Below, one piece after another: positions 17,659 through 26,089 of a stretch of DNA of 36,373 nucleotides. Under the pieces are notes generated by a model, which worked only from the letters and a program-made list of their open reading frames with translations, did no database searches and had not been told where the DNA came from. This DNA is from Flavobacteriales bacterium. GTDB taxonomy: Bacteria; Bacteroidota; Bacteroidia; Flavobacteriales; Schleiferiaceae. Where the stretch lies: assembly GCA_012269745.1 (NCBI GenBank), contig JAAXJR010000036.1, positions 36,753 to 73,125 of the forward strand, given 5' to 3'. The position numbers and the translations under genes were made by a program. The number at the start of each line of letters is the position of its first letter. Within the stretch, counting starts at the first letter, position 1.

Positions 17659-18965
17659 ACATTTGCTAAGGCCGTCTTAAACCTATCTAAACATCGTTCT
17701 CTCGCCCATTTGTGGTCAACTATAGGATTCGGGTATTTCGACGTACCGTATTCTGGGACCCAGCGTTTAACGTATTTCAATTGCTTGTCAAACTTCTCGA
17801 GCTGAGAAGTCGGGTTGAACACTCTGAAATATGGCGCTGCATCTAATCCGGAGCCACTCGCCCATTGCCATCCACCAATGTTACTAGCTAAATCGAAATC
17901 AAGTAGCTTATCTGCGAAATAACGTTCACCTAATCGCCAATCTATCAAAAGGTGTTTCGTGAGGAAACTAGCGACTATCATACGCACTCTGTTATGCATA
18001 TATCCAGTAGCGTTCAATTCCCGCATGCCTGCATCAACAATCGGATAACCCGTTTTCCCCTCACACCAGGCCCGGAAATGATCCACATTGGTCTCCCAAG
18101 GGATAAAATCATATTTAGGCTTAATGGCCTTCTCACGACTATTTGGGAAATAGTATAGTGCCATTTGGAAGAAGTCTCTCCAAATAAGCTCATTTACGAA
18201 GGTGTCATTGCCTGCTAATCCCTTTCTGAGAAGGTGTCTCACAGAAATAGAACCAAATCTCAAGTGTATACCCAAACGCGTGGTACCCTTTTCATTAGCG
18301 GGAAAATTTCGGGTTGCATCGTACGTCTTAATGATGCTCTCGTCCACAGCTGATGAAGGCAATTCTATGGAAGTAGGCTCAAACCCCATTTCCTGTAAAG
18401 AAGGTATGTTACGTTGCTCTTGTTTGTAGAAGTTTTTAAAGTAAGCTTCTGTAGGATAAGCCTTAGAATGGTATTCAGTAAGCTTCTTGCGCCAAGCCTT
18501 TCCATATGGGCTAAACACAAGATAAGGAGTGCCGTCTGCCTTGACGACCTCATTCTTTTCAAAAACCACATGGTCTTTAGCGCCGATAACCTCTACCCCC
18601 TTATCCTTCCAGAAATTGAAGACCTGCTTGTCCCTTTCTCGAGCATAAGGTTCATAGTCTCTATTTAAAAAGACTTGCTTCACTTCGTATTGCTTAGCAA
18701 GCTCTTTCATTGTTTCTAAAGGAGTGCCATGTACAACTTGGAGTGAAGAGCCAAGCAATTTTAACCGACCTTGTATTTCCGTCAGTTTGTTGTGCAAGAA
18801 GGAAACACGTGCATCTTTCTTATCCTGTAGTTTGTTGAGAATGTTTTTATCAAAAATAAAAATGGGTACCACTGGATACCCACTTTTTAGTGCTTTCCAT
18901 AGGCCAGCATTGTCTTCCAGCCTAAGGTCGCGTCTGAACCAAAAAATACTTACTTCTTTCATCAT
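17655..18965 (-). CDS. phr: DNA photolyase (cryptochrome/photolyase family)
   Basis: The 436-residue flavoprotein uses blue light to repair UV pyrimidine dimers. The N-terminal alpha/beta antenna domain starts with [19 protein letters not shown]. The FAD domain carries the hallmark [22 protein letters not shown], preceded by DFDLASN with the Asn that contacts the flavin N5 region. Length fits class I CPD photolyases. The start overlaps the folE stop by 4 bases (ATGA); a second in-frame ATG follows directly. As the last gene of the carotenoid/pterin operon it is likely co-induced with it. A reduced pterin or folate antenna is common in this class and would fit the two pterin genes upstream, but that link is inferred. 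Confidence 0.93.
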   Translation of the reverse strand: MMKEVSIFWFRRDLRLEDNAGLWKALKSGYPVVPIFIFDKNILNKLQDKKDARVSFLHNKLTEIQGRLKLLGSSLQVVHGTPLETMKELAKQYEVKQVFLNRDYEPYARERDKQVFNFWKDKGVEVIGAKDHVVFEKNEVVKADGTPYLVFSPYGKAWRKKLTEYHSKAYPTEAYFKNFYKQEQRNIPSLQEMGFEPTSIELPSSAVDESIIKTYDATRNFPANEKGTTRLGIHLRFGSISVRHLLRKGLAGNDTFVNELIWRDFFQMALYYFPNSREKAIKPKYDFIPWETNVDHFRAWCEGKTGYPIVDAGMRELNATGYMHNRVRMIVASFLTKHLLIDWRLGERYFADKLLDFDLASNIGGWQWASGSGLDAAPYFRVFNPTSQLEKFDKQLKYVKRWVPEYGTSKYPNPIVDHKWARERCLDRFKTALANV

Positions 18966-19633
18966 CTAAAAGACTCCAGAAATGCTTTTTTGTTCATGTC
19001 TTTTTCAAATTCTCCATGGAAAGACATTGTAATGGTAGAGCTACCATCGTCTTCGATTCCTCGAGTCTTAACACACATGTGATCTGCTTCTAGGTATACT
19101 GCAACATCTTTGGTGCCCAAACCCTCCATAAGGGCCTCTGCTATTTGTCGTGTCAATCGTTCTTGAACTTGCGGACGTTTAGCGTAATGGCGAACTATGC
19201 GGTTCAGTTTACTTAGGCCAACCACATTGCCGTTTGGGATGTAGGCTACATGACATTTGCCTATAATTGGAACAAAGTGGTGCTCGCAATGAGAGTGGAC
19301 CTTAATGTCTTTCTCAATGAGCATTTCGCTATACTGGAATTTGTTTGAGAACAATTTCATTTCAGGCTTATTCTCAGGATTTAATCCAGCAAAAGCCTCT
19401 TTCACATACATTTTTGCAACCCTCAATGGTGTGCCATTCAAACTGTCGTCAGTAAGATCTAGCCCGAGAATCTCCATGATGTCTCGAAATTTATCGGCAA
19501 TTAGGGCTACCTTTTCATCTTCGGTTAAATCAAAAGCATCCTCACGCATTGGAGTATCTATGCTCGTTCCAAGGTGCGCTTCAACTAGATGTTCTAGCTG
19601 TTCAGCAGTATATCCATTTTCATGATGTGTCAT
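18962..19633 (-). CDS. folE: GTP cyclohydrolase I (FolE)
   Basis: The 223-residue enzyme converts GTP to 7,8-dihydroneopterin triphosphate, the entry to folate and biopterin synthesis. The zinc ligands are present: Cys116 and the HH pair 118-119 in SHCEHHF, and Cys187 in [11 protein letters not shown]. The substrate segment GLSKLNRIV and [10 protein letters not shown] are also conserved. It lies 8 bases after the pterin synthase gene and overlaps the photolyase start by 4 bases, so all three are one transcript. A folE copy placed in a carotenoid/photolyase operon suggests a light-responsive pterin supply; I cannot tell whether the genome has another folE for housekeeping. Confidence 0.96.
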   Translation of the reverse strand: MTHHENGYTAEQLEHLVEAHLGTSIDTPMREDAFDLTEDEKVALIADKFRDIMEILGLDLTDDSLNGTPLRVAKMYVKEAFAGLNPENKPEMKLFSNKFQYSEMLIEKDIKVHSHCEHHFVPIIGKCHVAYIPNGNVVGLSKLNRIVRHYAKRPQVQERLTRQIAEALMEGLGTKDVAVYLEADHMCVKTRGIEDDGSSTITMSFHGEFEKDMNKKAFLESFR

Positions 19634-19641
19634 TATTCTTT

Positions 19642-20052
19642 CTATTTACCGCTGTATTCAACGTAATTACGTGGCGTCTCGTAAAGCGTCACTTTTAATT
19701 CTAATTCACTATCCAAAACTTTACGCAGCCTATTCCATATTACGTAGGCAATATGCTCCGCAGTAGGATTGAGCGCTTGGAACTCCTCGACCTGAATATT
19801 CAGGTTCTTGTGATCTAGATACTCTTCAACCTCCGACTTGATATGGTCGCGCAATACTTTCATATCTATTAAATATCCCGTCTTAGGATCTACATCCCCC
19901 GTCACATGAACAATGAGTTCATAGTTGTGACCGTGATAGTATTCATTATTACACTTCCCGAAAGTTGCTGCATTTTCAGCAGGACTCAATTCCGGATTAT
20001 GTAACCTATGTGCAGCGTTAAAATGTGCTCGTCTACATACCGTGATTCTCAT
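19642..20052 (-). CDS. 6-pyruvoyl-tetrahydropterin synthase / QueD homologue
   Basis: The 136-residue protein uses the FolE product. Zinc ligands His15, His40 and His42 (the latter two in YHGHNYEL), catalytic Cys34 in [11 protein letters not shown], the Asp80-His81 pair in DHKNLN, and Glu125 in LYETPRNY are all in place. PTPS makes 6-pyruvoyl-tetrahydropterin for tetrahydrobiopterin; QueD makes carboxytetrahydropterin for queuosine. The CNNEYYHGH spacing and the lack of other que genes nearby leave both possible, but the context favours a pterin cofactor. The first 20 bases overlap the end of idi; it is immediately followed by folE, which acts one step earlier. Confidence 0.9.
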   Translation of the reverse strand: MRITVCRRAHFNAAHRLHNPELSPAENAATFGKCNNEYYHGHNYELIVHVTGDVDPKTGYLIDMKVLRDHIKSEVEEYLDHKNLNIQVEEFQALNPTAEHIAYVIWNRLRKVLDSELELKVTLYETPRNYVEYSGK

Positions 20053-20563
20053 TATGCCAATACTTTAAGAATCGGTCATAGATGATTTTGAACCATTCAG
20101 TGTACTTCTCAGGATGAGCTTTCATGTCTTCAGCCACCCAATCCACTGATTTCCAGTCAAAACTATCGACTTCTTCAGGGTTAATATTTGGATCTTCGTT
20201 ATAACGAGCAATGAGGACATGGTCCAGCTCATGCTCTGTTAAATCATTGTCCAATTCTGCTTTGTAGATGAATGAGAAAATACGTTTGACCGTGCAGGTA
20301 AACCCCATTTCCTCCATCAATCTTCTTGTGGCGGCTTCTTCCACAGTTTCACCGTCCCTAGGATGAGAACAGCACGTATTCGTCCAAAGTCCACCACTGT
20401 GGTACTTATGCAGAGCACGTCTTTGAAGTAAAATTTCGTTGTCGTCGTTCATGGCGAAAACAGAGAATGCACGGTGCAGTTTCGCCTTTCGGTGCGCTTC
20501 CATTTTCTCCATCAGTCCAATCGGATTATCGTCCGAATCGACCAGGATAACTTGTTCAAGCAT
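20033..20563 (-). CDS. idi: Isopentenyl-diphosphate delta-isomerase, type I
   Basis: The 176-residue Nudix-fold enzyme interconverts IPP and DMAPP, supplying the starter for carotenoid precursors. Key features are the Cys in TNTCCSHP (Cys65 aligned with the catalytic one), the Nudix-type stretch DGETVEEAATRRLMEEMGF, metal-site His24 and His30, and the acidic EHELDHV. It starts 9 bases after crtB and overlaps the pterin synthase gene by 20 bases. Its placement in the operon suggests the cell raises isoprenoid supply together with phytoene synthesis. Confidence 0.95.
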   Translation of the reverse strand: MLEQVILVDSDDNPIGLMEKMEAHRKAKLHRAFSVFAMNDDNEILLQRRALHKYHSGGLWTNTCCSHPRDGETVEEAATRRLMEEMGFTCTVKRIFSFIYKAELDNDLTEHELDHVLIARYNEDPNINPEEVDSFDWKSVDWVAEDMKAHPEKYTEWFKIIYDRFLKYWHNENHGM

Positions 20564-20572
20564 TGTAATATG

Positions 20573-21409
20573 TTATATCCAGTTTATGGTGTGTCTAACG
20601 TACGAACTTAAAAACAAACCATACTTCCTTTTGTTCGAAATACGCACTCGTTCATTAAGAATAATATCTGCATGTGTACTACAGATTTTCTTAAAGAGGC
20701 TGTAGTAGTATACATAGGCTATGTAGACACCAAACCTTGCTCCTTTAGGAAGCTGTTTGATTCCTTCGTATCCTGCCTTGAAGTCTATGTCAATATCAGC
20801 TTCAATTTCAGCCTTTACGCGCTCGTTGAATTCATTAAGGTCTACTCCTGGGAAATAGGTCCTGCCTAATGCGTGGTAATCCGCGTGTAGGTCACGTAAA
20901 AAGTTGATTTTCTGGAAAGCTGAGCCTAATTGCATTGCAGGCTGCTTTAATTCTTGGTATCGCTTCTCGTCTCCATCAACGAAAACCTTCAAGCACATAA
21001 GACCAACAACTTCTGCACTACCTAGAATGTAGGCTTTATAGCCTTCTTCGTCGTAGTCGTTCTTGTATAGATCCATCTCCATGGACTTCAAGAAGGTCTC
21101 AATTAAATCACGATCTATCTCAAAAGCATTTACTACTTGTTGAAAGCTGTTGAGTATGGGGTTGAGACTAATTTTTTCGTCCAAGGCCAAATAGGTGTCT
21201 TTCCAAAAGCGCTCTAATAACTCTTTCTGAGGATAGCCTTCGAAACTATCCACGATTTCATCTGCGAATCGAACAAACCCATAAATGGCATAGATAGGGT
21301 CGTGATACTTTTTATCAAGCCCTAGAATACCAAGAGAGAATGACGTACTATAAGCTTTAGTGGTCATTCGTGAGGTGCGAATACTTACGCTGTCAAATAG
21401 TGCTTTCAT
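20573..21409 (-). CDS. crtB: Phytoene synthase (CrtB)
   Basis: The 278-residue prenyltransferase condenses two geranylgeranyl diphosphates to phytoene. The two Asp-rich Mg-binding motifs are FADEIVD and [30 protein letters not shown] near the N-terminus and the missing membrane segment favour CrtB over squalene synthase, and the partner crtI settles it. It overlaps crtI by 4 bases. The GGPP it needs must come from a synthase encoded elsewhere, since none is in the window. Confidence 0.93.
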   Translation of the reverse strand: MKALFDSVSIRTSRMTTKAYSTSFSLGILGLDKKYHDPIYAIYGFVRFADEIVDSFEGYPQKELLERFWKDTYLALDEKISLNPILNSFQQVVNAFEIDRDLIETFLKSMEMDLYKNDYDEEGYKAYILGSAEVVGLMCLKVFVDGDEKRYQELKQPAMQLGSAFQKINFLRDLHADYHALGRTYFPGVDLNEFNERVKAEIEADIDIDFKAGYEGIKQLPKGARFGVYIAYVYYYSLFKKICSTHADIILNERVRISNKRKYGLFLSSYVRHTINWI

Positions 21410-22893
21410 ACCGCCTTCTTTATATTGTAGTCCTTCGCAATCTCTTTACTTACTACTTCCCCACTAATCAAACATGGTGGGACACCAGGTCCTGGTGTAG
21501 TAAGCTGGCCTGCGAAATATAAGTTACTTACTTTTTTACTCTTAAGTCTTGGTTTAAGTATAGCGGTTTGATCCAGTGTATTGGCAAGCCCATATGCGTT
21601 GCCTTTGAAACTGTTGTATTCAGATTTGAAATCTTGGTAGGCAAAGCTGCGCTTTACCACTACTCTATCACGAATAGACGATCCTGTAAATTCTTCCAGC
21701 CTATCCATCATAAGGTTATAGTACTTTTCACGTACTTCCTCTGTATCCCCGTCCATGCCTGGAGCTGTAGGCATTAATAAGAACATATTTTCACAGCCTT
21801 TCGGTGCAACTGTGCTGTCTGTCTTCGAAGGTGCGCTTGCATAAAACAAGGGCTTAGTTGGCCACTTTGGGTCTGTGTATATCTCATGTGCATGTTGATC
21901 GAGCTCGTGATCAAAGAAGAGGTTGTGGTGCAACACGTTTGGTACCTCACCTTCAATACCTAGATAAAATAAAAGTGACGATGGAGCCATTTTTCTTTTG
22001 TCCCAGTATTCTGGGGTGTACTCCCGGTATTCAGGAGAACTAATAACTTGGTCAATATGATGATAATCTGCACCTCCTACTACGATGTCAGCTGTGAAGG
22101 ACCCTCCTTTTGTCAATACACTCACTATACGGCCGTCTGAATATTTAAATCCAGTTACCTCAGTAGAGGTTCTAAATTTTACGCCTTGATTCTTAGCCAC
22201 CCTTATCATGGCCTGAATGATTTCATTCATTCCGTTCATAGGATACCAAGTTCCCAGAGACATATCTGCATAATTCATTAAGCTGTACAATGCAGGAGTA
22301 TTTTGAGGAAGTGCACCTAAGAACAGTACGGGGAATTCTAGAATTGCTTTCAGTTTTGGATGCGAGCTTACTTCGGAAACATGTTTACGAATATCCTTTA
22401 GCATATCGAGCTGAAATAGCCCTTTAACTATACGAAAATCCATGAACTCAGTTAAAGAACGTCCAGGTCTAAATACAAGATCCTTGATACCAACTTCGTA
22501 CTTATAAGCCCCTTGCTTCAAGAATTTTCGAAGTCTTAGGCCTGATCCCGGATCGAGACGATCGAACATCGCTTCGAGTTCTTCCATGCTAGCGCTTTGA
22601 TCTTCATGATCATTCGGGCCAAAAACAACTCTGTAGGAAGGGTCAAGTCTGACGAGATGGTAATGATCTTTTATTTCCTCACCGAATTCTGCGAAGTAGC
22701 GCTCGAACACATCTGGCATCCAATACCAAGATGGTCCCATATCAAAAGTGAAGCCGTCTTTTTTCCAAGACCTTGCTCTACCTCCCAATTGGTCGTTCTT
22801 TTCTAAAACGGTTACATCATAGCCCTCTTTCGCTAAAAAGGAAGCTGCGCTAAGTCCGGCGAATCCGGAGCCGATTACTATTACTGATTTCAT
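21406..22893 (-). CDS. crtI: Phytoene desaturase (CrtI)
   Basis: The 495-residue FAD enzyme desaturates phytoene, typically to lycopene in bacteria. The N-terminal dinucleotide fold is [20 protein letters not shown] followed by [13 protein letters not shown], and the C-terminal FAD segment is [22 protein letters not shown], both diagnostic of CrtI. It starts 23 bases after the sigma-factor gene and overlaps crtB by 4 bases. A different number of desaturations, or a related desaturase activity, cannot be excluded from sequence alone. Confidence 0.93.
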   Translation of the reverse strand: MKSVIVIGSGFAGLSAASFLAKEGYDVTVLEKNDQLGGRARSWKKDGFTFDMGPSWYWMPDVFERYFAEFGEEIKDHYHLVRLDPSYRVVFGPNDHEDQSASMEELEAMFDRLDPGSGLRLRKFLKQGAYKYEVGIKDLVFRPGRSLTEFMDFRIVKGLFQLDMLKDIRKHVSEVSSHPKLKAILEFPVLFLGALPQNTPALYSLMNYADMSLGTWYPMNGMNEIIQAMIRVAKNQGVKFRTSTEVTGFKYSDGRIVSVLTKGGSFTADIVVGGADYHHIDQVISSPEYREYTPEYWDKRKMAPSSLLFYLGIEGEVPNVLHHNLFFDHELDQHAHEIYTDPKWPTKPLFYASAPSKTDSTVAPKGCENMFLLMPTAPGMDGDTEEVREKYYNLMMDRLEEFTGSSIRDRVVVKRSFAYQDFKSEYNSFKGNAYGLANTLDQTAILKPRLKSKKVSNLYFAGQLTTPGPGVPPCLISGEVVSKEIAKDYNIKKAV

Positions 22894-22916
22894 GTGATTA
22901 GGCGGTAGGTAAAGAG

Positions 22917-23423
22917 TTAATAACGCTGGTCTGCTAATTTTTCCATCATCTTCTTTCGAGCCAAGAAGATTCTTGATTTAACAGTTCCGAGAGGAATGTT
23001 GAAGTGCTCGGCAATCTCCTCATATTTATAACCTTCGTAGTGCATGAAGAAGGCTTCAGTGTAATGCGGCTCAATAGAGTTAATCTGCTCCATGATGTAG
23101 TCATTATCTACATTGGCATCTGTCAAAGTCGTCTTGCTCGCCTCTTTACTATTTAAGAAATACTGACTCTCCGTCTCATCAACAAAAGTATTCTGTTGCT
23201 TTTTCCGACGGTAGTTGTTGATGAACGTGTTTTTCATGATGGTGTACAACCACCCCTTCAGATTAGTTCCCGTAGCAAACTTATCCTTGTTTTTTAGTGC
23301 TTTGAAATAGGTATCTTGAATGAGATCCTGCGCATCATCGTGACGTTTGGTCAATTTCATAGCTAGCTGTTGCAAGAAATCGTATTCACGATCGATTAAT
23401 TCTCCAAATTCTGCGGTCGACAT
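22917..23423 (-). CDS. ECF-family RNA polymerase sigma factor (LitS-like by context)
   Basis: The 168-residue protein has region 2 (about 10-80: [17 protein letters not shown], then [19 protein letters not shown]) and region 4 (about 110-165: [20 protein letters not shown]), the two domains of group 4 sigma factors. No anti-sigma gene is adjacent. It sits between a CarH/LitR-type regulator and crtI, the same arrangement as litR-litS-crt in Streptomyces, where the sigma factor transmits the light signal. A -7 element and a large dyad lie directly upstream. The target promoters are unknown. Confidence 0.92.
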   Translation of the reverse strand: MSTAEFGELIDREYDFLQQLAMKLTKRHDDAQDLIQDTYFKALKNKDKFATGTNLKGWLYTIMKNTFINNYRRKKQQNTFVDETESQYFLNSKEASKTTLTDANVDNDYIMEQINSIEPHYTEAFFMHYEGYKYEEIAEHFNIPLGTVKSRIFLARKKMMEKLADQRY

Positions 23424-23429
23424 AACACA

Positions 23430-23507
23430 TTGTTTAAGGTTGCTTATCCAAAGTTAAACAATATGTTCAAACAATTTGTCTAACGATGAATAAATTTTAT
23501 TAAACAA
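23430..23507. promoter_or_regulatory. Extended 78-bp dyad with two tandem 13-bp units, candidate CarH-type operator
   Basis: Centred at 23468/23469, 26 of 39 base pairs are complementary across the centre. The outer arms TTGTTTAA (23430-23437) and TTAAACAA (23500-23507) match perfectly; inner blocks are TTAT/ATAA, GTTA/TAAC, ACAA/TTGT and TGTT/AACA. The core is two head-to-tail 13-mers, AAACAATATGTTC (23456-23468) and AAACAATTTGTCT (23469-23481). It fills most of the 97-bp gap between the regulator and the sigma gene and overlaps the -7 element at 23449-23456, so a bound regulator would block that promoter. An RNA hairpin is the alternative reading. Confidence 0.6.
23449..23456 (-). promoter_or_regulatory. 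-7 promoter element of the sigma/crt operon (TAACTTTG)
   Basis: The minus strand reads TAACTTTG, an exact TAnnTTTG match, 26 bases before the sigma-factor start codon. The nearest TTG upstream is only 15 bases away, shorter than the usual 17-23, so the promoter may be weak or need an activator. It lies inside the 78-bp dyad. Confidence 0.45.
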
Positions 23508-23520
23508 ACGATTTTAGTGG

Positions 23521-24399
23521 TTACACAGCCGCGGAAAGGTCCTTTAAACTGTTGTAAATGTGTATGTTACTCCCGTAAGAGTCCTTACCAAACTCGTTGA
23601 ATTGGTAGCCTGTAAGGTGTACTTGAACCGACCTGTCTTGGATTAAATCGTCTAAATCTTGAAGATATTCCGACAAGTATTCGAAATCTGGATTAGTCGT
23701 AAAGACAGAAATCAAGGCATCAACATTCTGATTATCCAGAAGATCTGTCAAATATTCTTTTGGTAGACTTTGACCTAAATAAAAGACCTTATCTCCTCTT
23801 TCTTTCAATACATAGGCTAGGTAAAGCAAGCCTATTTCATGAAGTTCATTTGCTGGTAAAAACAGCGCGAAGGTCTTCCCGTCTTCTTTAGCTTCCAAGG
23901 CATCTAAGGCAGAGTAAAGCTTCTGACGGATCATGGAAGACATAAAATGTTCCTGTGAGATACTTACCGAACCACTTAGCCATAGCTTACCTAGCTCTTG
24001 GATATAATCACCAATTACCTTTTGAAATGTGTCGTGAATACCATGTTTCTCAACACACTTATCCATGATCGCTTGGAAGCGCTCGATATCAAAGTTGAGA
24101 GTACTCAGCTTTAATTCATTGAGCTCATAAGTGAAATTCCCTTCATATGGATCGCAATCGTGAGCTTGTTTTGCAATCTCTTCTGAGCTTAGTTTAGCTA
24201 CTTGGCCAATCTTCCAATCGTGTTCCATCAGAATGCTAACGTTCAGGATCACTCTAAGGTCATCATCACTATAGTAGCGAATATTCGTACTAGTGCGCTT
24301 TGGAGTGATGAGCTTATGACGCTGTTCCCAAGCGCGTATTGTATGCGCTTTGATACCACTTAGCTGTTCAAGATCTTTTATGGAATACCGAGACTTCAC
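23521..24399 (-). CDS. MerR-type regulator with B12-binding domain, CarH/LitR photoreceptor family
   Basis: The 292-residue protein has a MerR winged helix at the N-terminus (YSIKDLEQLSGIKAHTIRAWEQRH, with RYYSDDDL at 41-48), a four-helix linker domain, and a Rossmann-type cobalamin domain (about 175-290). The photoreceptor signature W-x9-EH is present as Trp140 ... Glu150-His151, and the lower-ligand motif E-x-H-x-x-G is Glu185-His187-Gly190; spacing agrees with Thermus CarH (W131, E141-H142, H177). It should bind adenosylcobalamin, repress in the dark and release DNA in light. The residue after Trp140 is Leu, not the His that in Thermus CarH binds cobalt after light. It is upstream of the sigma/crt genes. 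Confidence 0.9.
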   Translation of the reverse strand: MKSRYSIKDLEQLSGIKAHTIRAWEQRHKLITPKRTSTNIRYYSDDDLRVILNVSILMEHDWKIGQVAKLSSEEIAKQAHDCDPYEGNFTYELNELKLSTLNFDIERFQAIMDKCVEKHGIHDTFQKVIGDYIQELGKLWLSGSVSISQEHFMSSMIRQKLYSALDALEAKEDGKTFALFLPANELHEIGLLYLAYVLKERGDKVFYLGQSLPKEYLTDLLDNQNVDALISVFTTNPDFEYLSEYLQDLDDLIQDRSVQVHLTGYQFNEFGKDSYGSNIHIYNSLKDLSAAV

Positions 24400-24407
24400 A
24401 AAAAACT

Positions 24408-24417
24408 AACTATTTGT
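24408..24417. promoter_or_regulatory. Third copy of the AACAATnTGT motif, upstream of the CarH-like gene
   Basis: AACTATTTGT differs at one base from AACAATTTGT in the operator core at 23470-23479. It lies 9 bases upstream of the regulator start codon, which would fit autoregulation. One 10-base near match in AT-rich DNA can occur by chance. Confidence 0.3.
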
Positions 24418-24482
24418 ACGGGAAAATGTTTTGTTCACCGCAAGTATAAGTAATTACCACTAACTGAAGAATGTTGCTTTAG

Positions 24483-24490
24483 TATATTTG
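24483..24490 (+). promoter_or_regulatory. -7 promoter element of prfC (TATATTTG)
   Basis: An exact TAnnTTTG match 18 bases before the prfC start codon at 24509, giving an expected leader of about a dozen bases. No TTG is found at -33 distance. Because the element overlaps an in-frame upstream TTG, it also argues against starting the protein at 24488. Confidence 0.5.
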
Positions 24491-24508
24491 CGCTTTAAAA
24501 ATTTATTC

Positions 24509-26089
24509 ATGACCATCGAGCAGGAAATCAGCATTAGAAGAACCTTCGGTATTATCTCTCACCCAGATGCAGGGAAGACTACGCTCACAGAAAAGCTACT
24601 TCTTTTTGGAGGTGCTATTCAAGAGGCTGGTGCAGTTAAAAGCAACAAGGTTAAAAAGGCTGCAACTTCCGACTTCATGGAAATAGAAAAGCAGCGTGGT
24701 ATATCCGTGGCTACTTCCGTTATGGGGTTTTATTACAAGGATAAAAAAATCAACATCCTCGATACCCCAGGTCACCAAGACTTTGCGGAAGATACCTATA
24801 GAACTCTTACGGCATGTGATAGTGTTATCGTAGTGATCGATGTAGCAAAAGGTGTTGAGCCACAGACAGAAAAGCTGGTCCAAGTATGTCGTATGCGAGC
24901 CACTCCAATTATCGTGTTCATCAACAAACTCGACCGTGAAGGAAAGGACGGTTTTGATCTCATCGACGAAGTTGAACAGAAATTAGGCTTGACACTTTGT
25001 CCACTCTCCTGGCCTATTGGGATGGGTCAGCGCTTTCAAGGAGTGTACAATATGTGGGAGAAAAACTTAAACCTCTACAGTGCAGATAACAAGCAGAAGA
25101 TTTCTGAAGGAACTGCTTTCGAGGATGTGAGTTCACCGGAATTGGACGAATTTGTGGGAGAGGAAGCTGCAAGTGAATTGAGAAACGATTTAGAGCTATT
25201 GGAAGCTGTTTATCCTTCTTTTGATAGAGAAGCATATTTGAAAGGCGATCTATGTCCTGTTTTCTTTGGATCCGCCTTGAATAATTTTGGTGTTCGTGAG
25301 CTCTTAGATTGTTTCCAGGAAATTGCACCTGAGCCACAGCCAAAAGAGTCTGAGCAACGTTTGGTTCAACCCAACGAAAAAGAATTTTCCGGCTTTGTTT
25401 TTAAAATACATGCCAATATTGATCCCAACCACAGAAATAGAATAGCCTTCTTAAAGGTCGTTAGCGGAAAGTTTGAACGTAACAAAAATTACATCCACAC
25501 CAGAAGCGGAAAATCGTTCCGTGTGAGTGCACCAACAGCCTTTATGGCCTCAAAGAAGAGTACCATTGACGAAGCGTTCCCTGGCGATATTATTGGTATT
25601 CCTGACAATGGCACGTTTAGAATTGGTGATACCTTGACCTCTAAAGAAGTACTTCACTACAAGGGAATTCCATCATTCTCTCCAGAACATTTCCGATTCA
25701 TAAATAACGCAGATCCACTGAAGGCTAAGCAGTTGAATAAGGGTATTGACCAGTTGATGGATGAAGGTGTAGCGCAGCTATTTACGCTTAAGCAGAACAA
25801 CCGTAAGATTATTGGGACCGTTGGAGCACTTCAATATGAGGTTATTCAGTACCGATTGGAGCATGAATACAATGCGAAATGTTCTTATGAAAATTTCCCT
25901 GCTTTCAAGGCTTGTTGGATAGAGAGTAACGATGAAGGTCAATTGAAAGAATTTTCAACGCTTAAGCAGCGCTATCTAGCTGAGGATAAATATGGACGAC
26001 TCGTGTTTCTAGCAGATTCACAGTTCTCCCTACAAATGGCTCAGGATAAGTTCGACAAGATTACGTTCCACATGAAGAGTGAATTCTAA
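24509..26089 (+). CDS. prfC: Peptide chain release factor 3 (RF3)
   Basis: The 526-residue GTPase recycles RF1/RF2 from the ribosome after termination. G1 is HPDAGKTT (18-25), the switch segment is EKQRGISVATSV, G3 is DTPGHQDF, and G4 is NKLDREG, the last being typical of RF3. The C-terminal domains run through to the usual end. I choose ATG at 24509 (MTIEQEISIRRTFGIISHPD), which matches the family start; seven further in-frame codons upstream begin with TTG and lie within the -7 element. The last base of the TAA stop is the first base of the next gene's ATG, so the glycosyltransferase is probably translated by coupling. Confidence 0.96.
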   Translation: MTIEQEISIRRTFGIISHPDAGKTTLTEKLLLFGGAIQEAGAVKSNKVKKAATSDFMEIEKQRGISVATSVMGFYYKDKKINILDTPGHQDFAEDTYRTLTACDSVIVVIDVAKGVEPQTEKLVQVCRMRATPIIVFINKLDREGKDGFDLIDEVEQKLGLTLCPLSWPIGMGQRFQGVYNMWEKNLNLYSADNKQKISEGTAFEDVSSPELDEFVGEEAASELRNDLELLEAVYPSFDREAYLKGDLCPVFFGSALNNFGVRELLDCFQEIAPEPQPKESEQRLVQPNEKEFSGFVFKIHANIDPNHRNRIAFLKVVSGKFERNKNYIHTRSGKSFRVSAPTAFMASKKSTIDEAFPGDIIGIPDNGTFRIGDTLTSKEVLHYKGIPSFSPEHFRFINNADPLKAKQLNKGIDQLMDEGVAQLFTLKQNNRKIIGTVGALQYEVIQYRLEHEYNAKCSYENFPAFKACWIESNDEGQLKEFSTLKQRYLAEDKYGRLVFLADSQFSLQMAQDKFDKITFHMKSEF

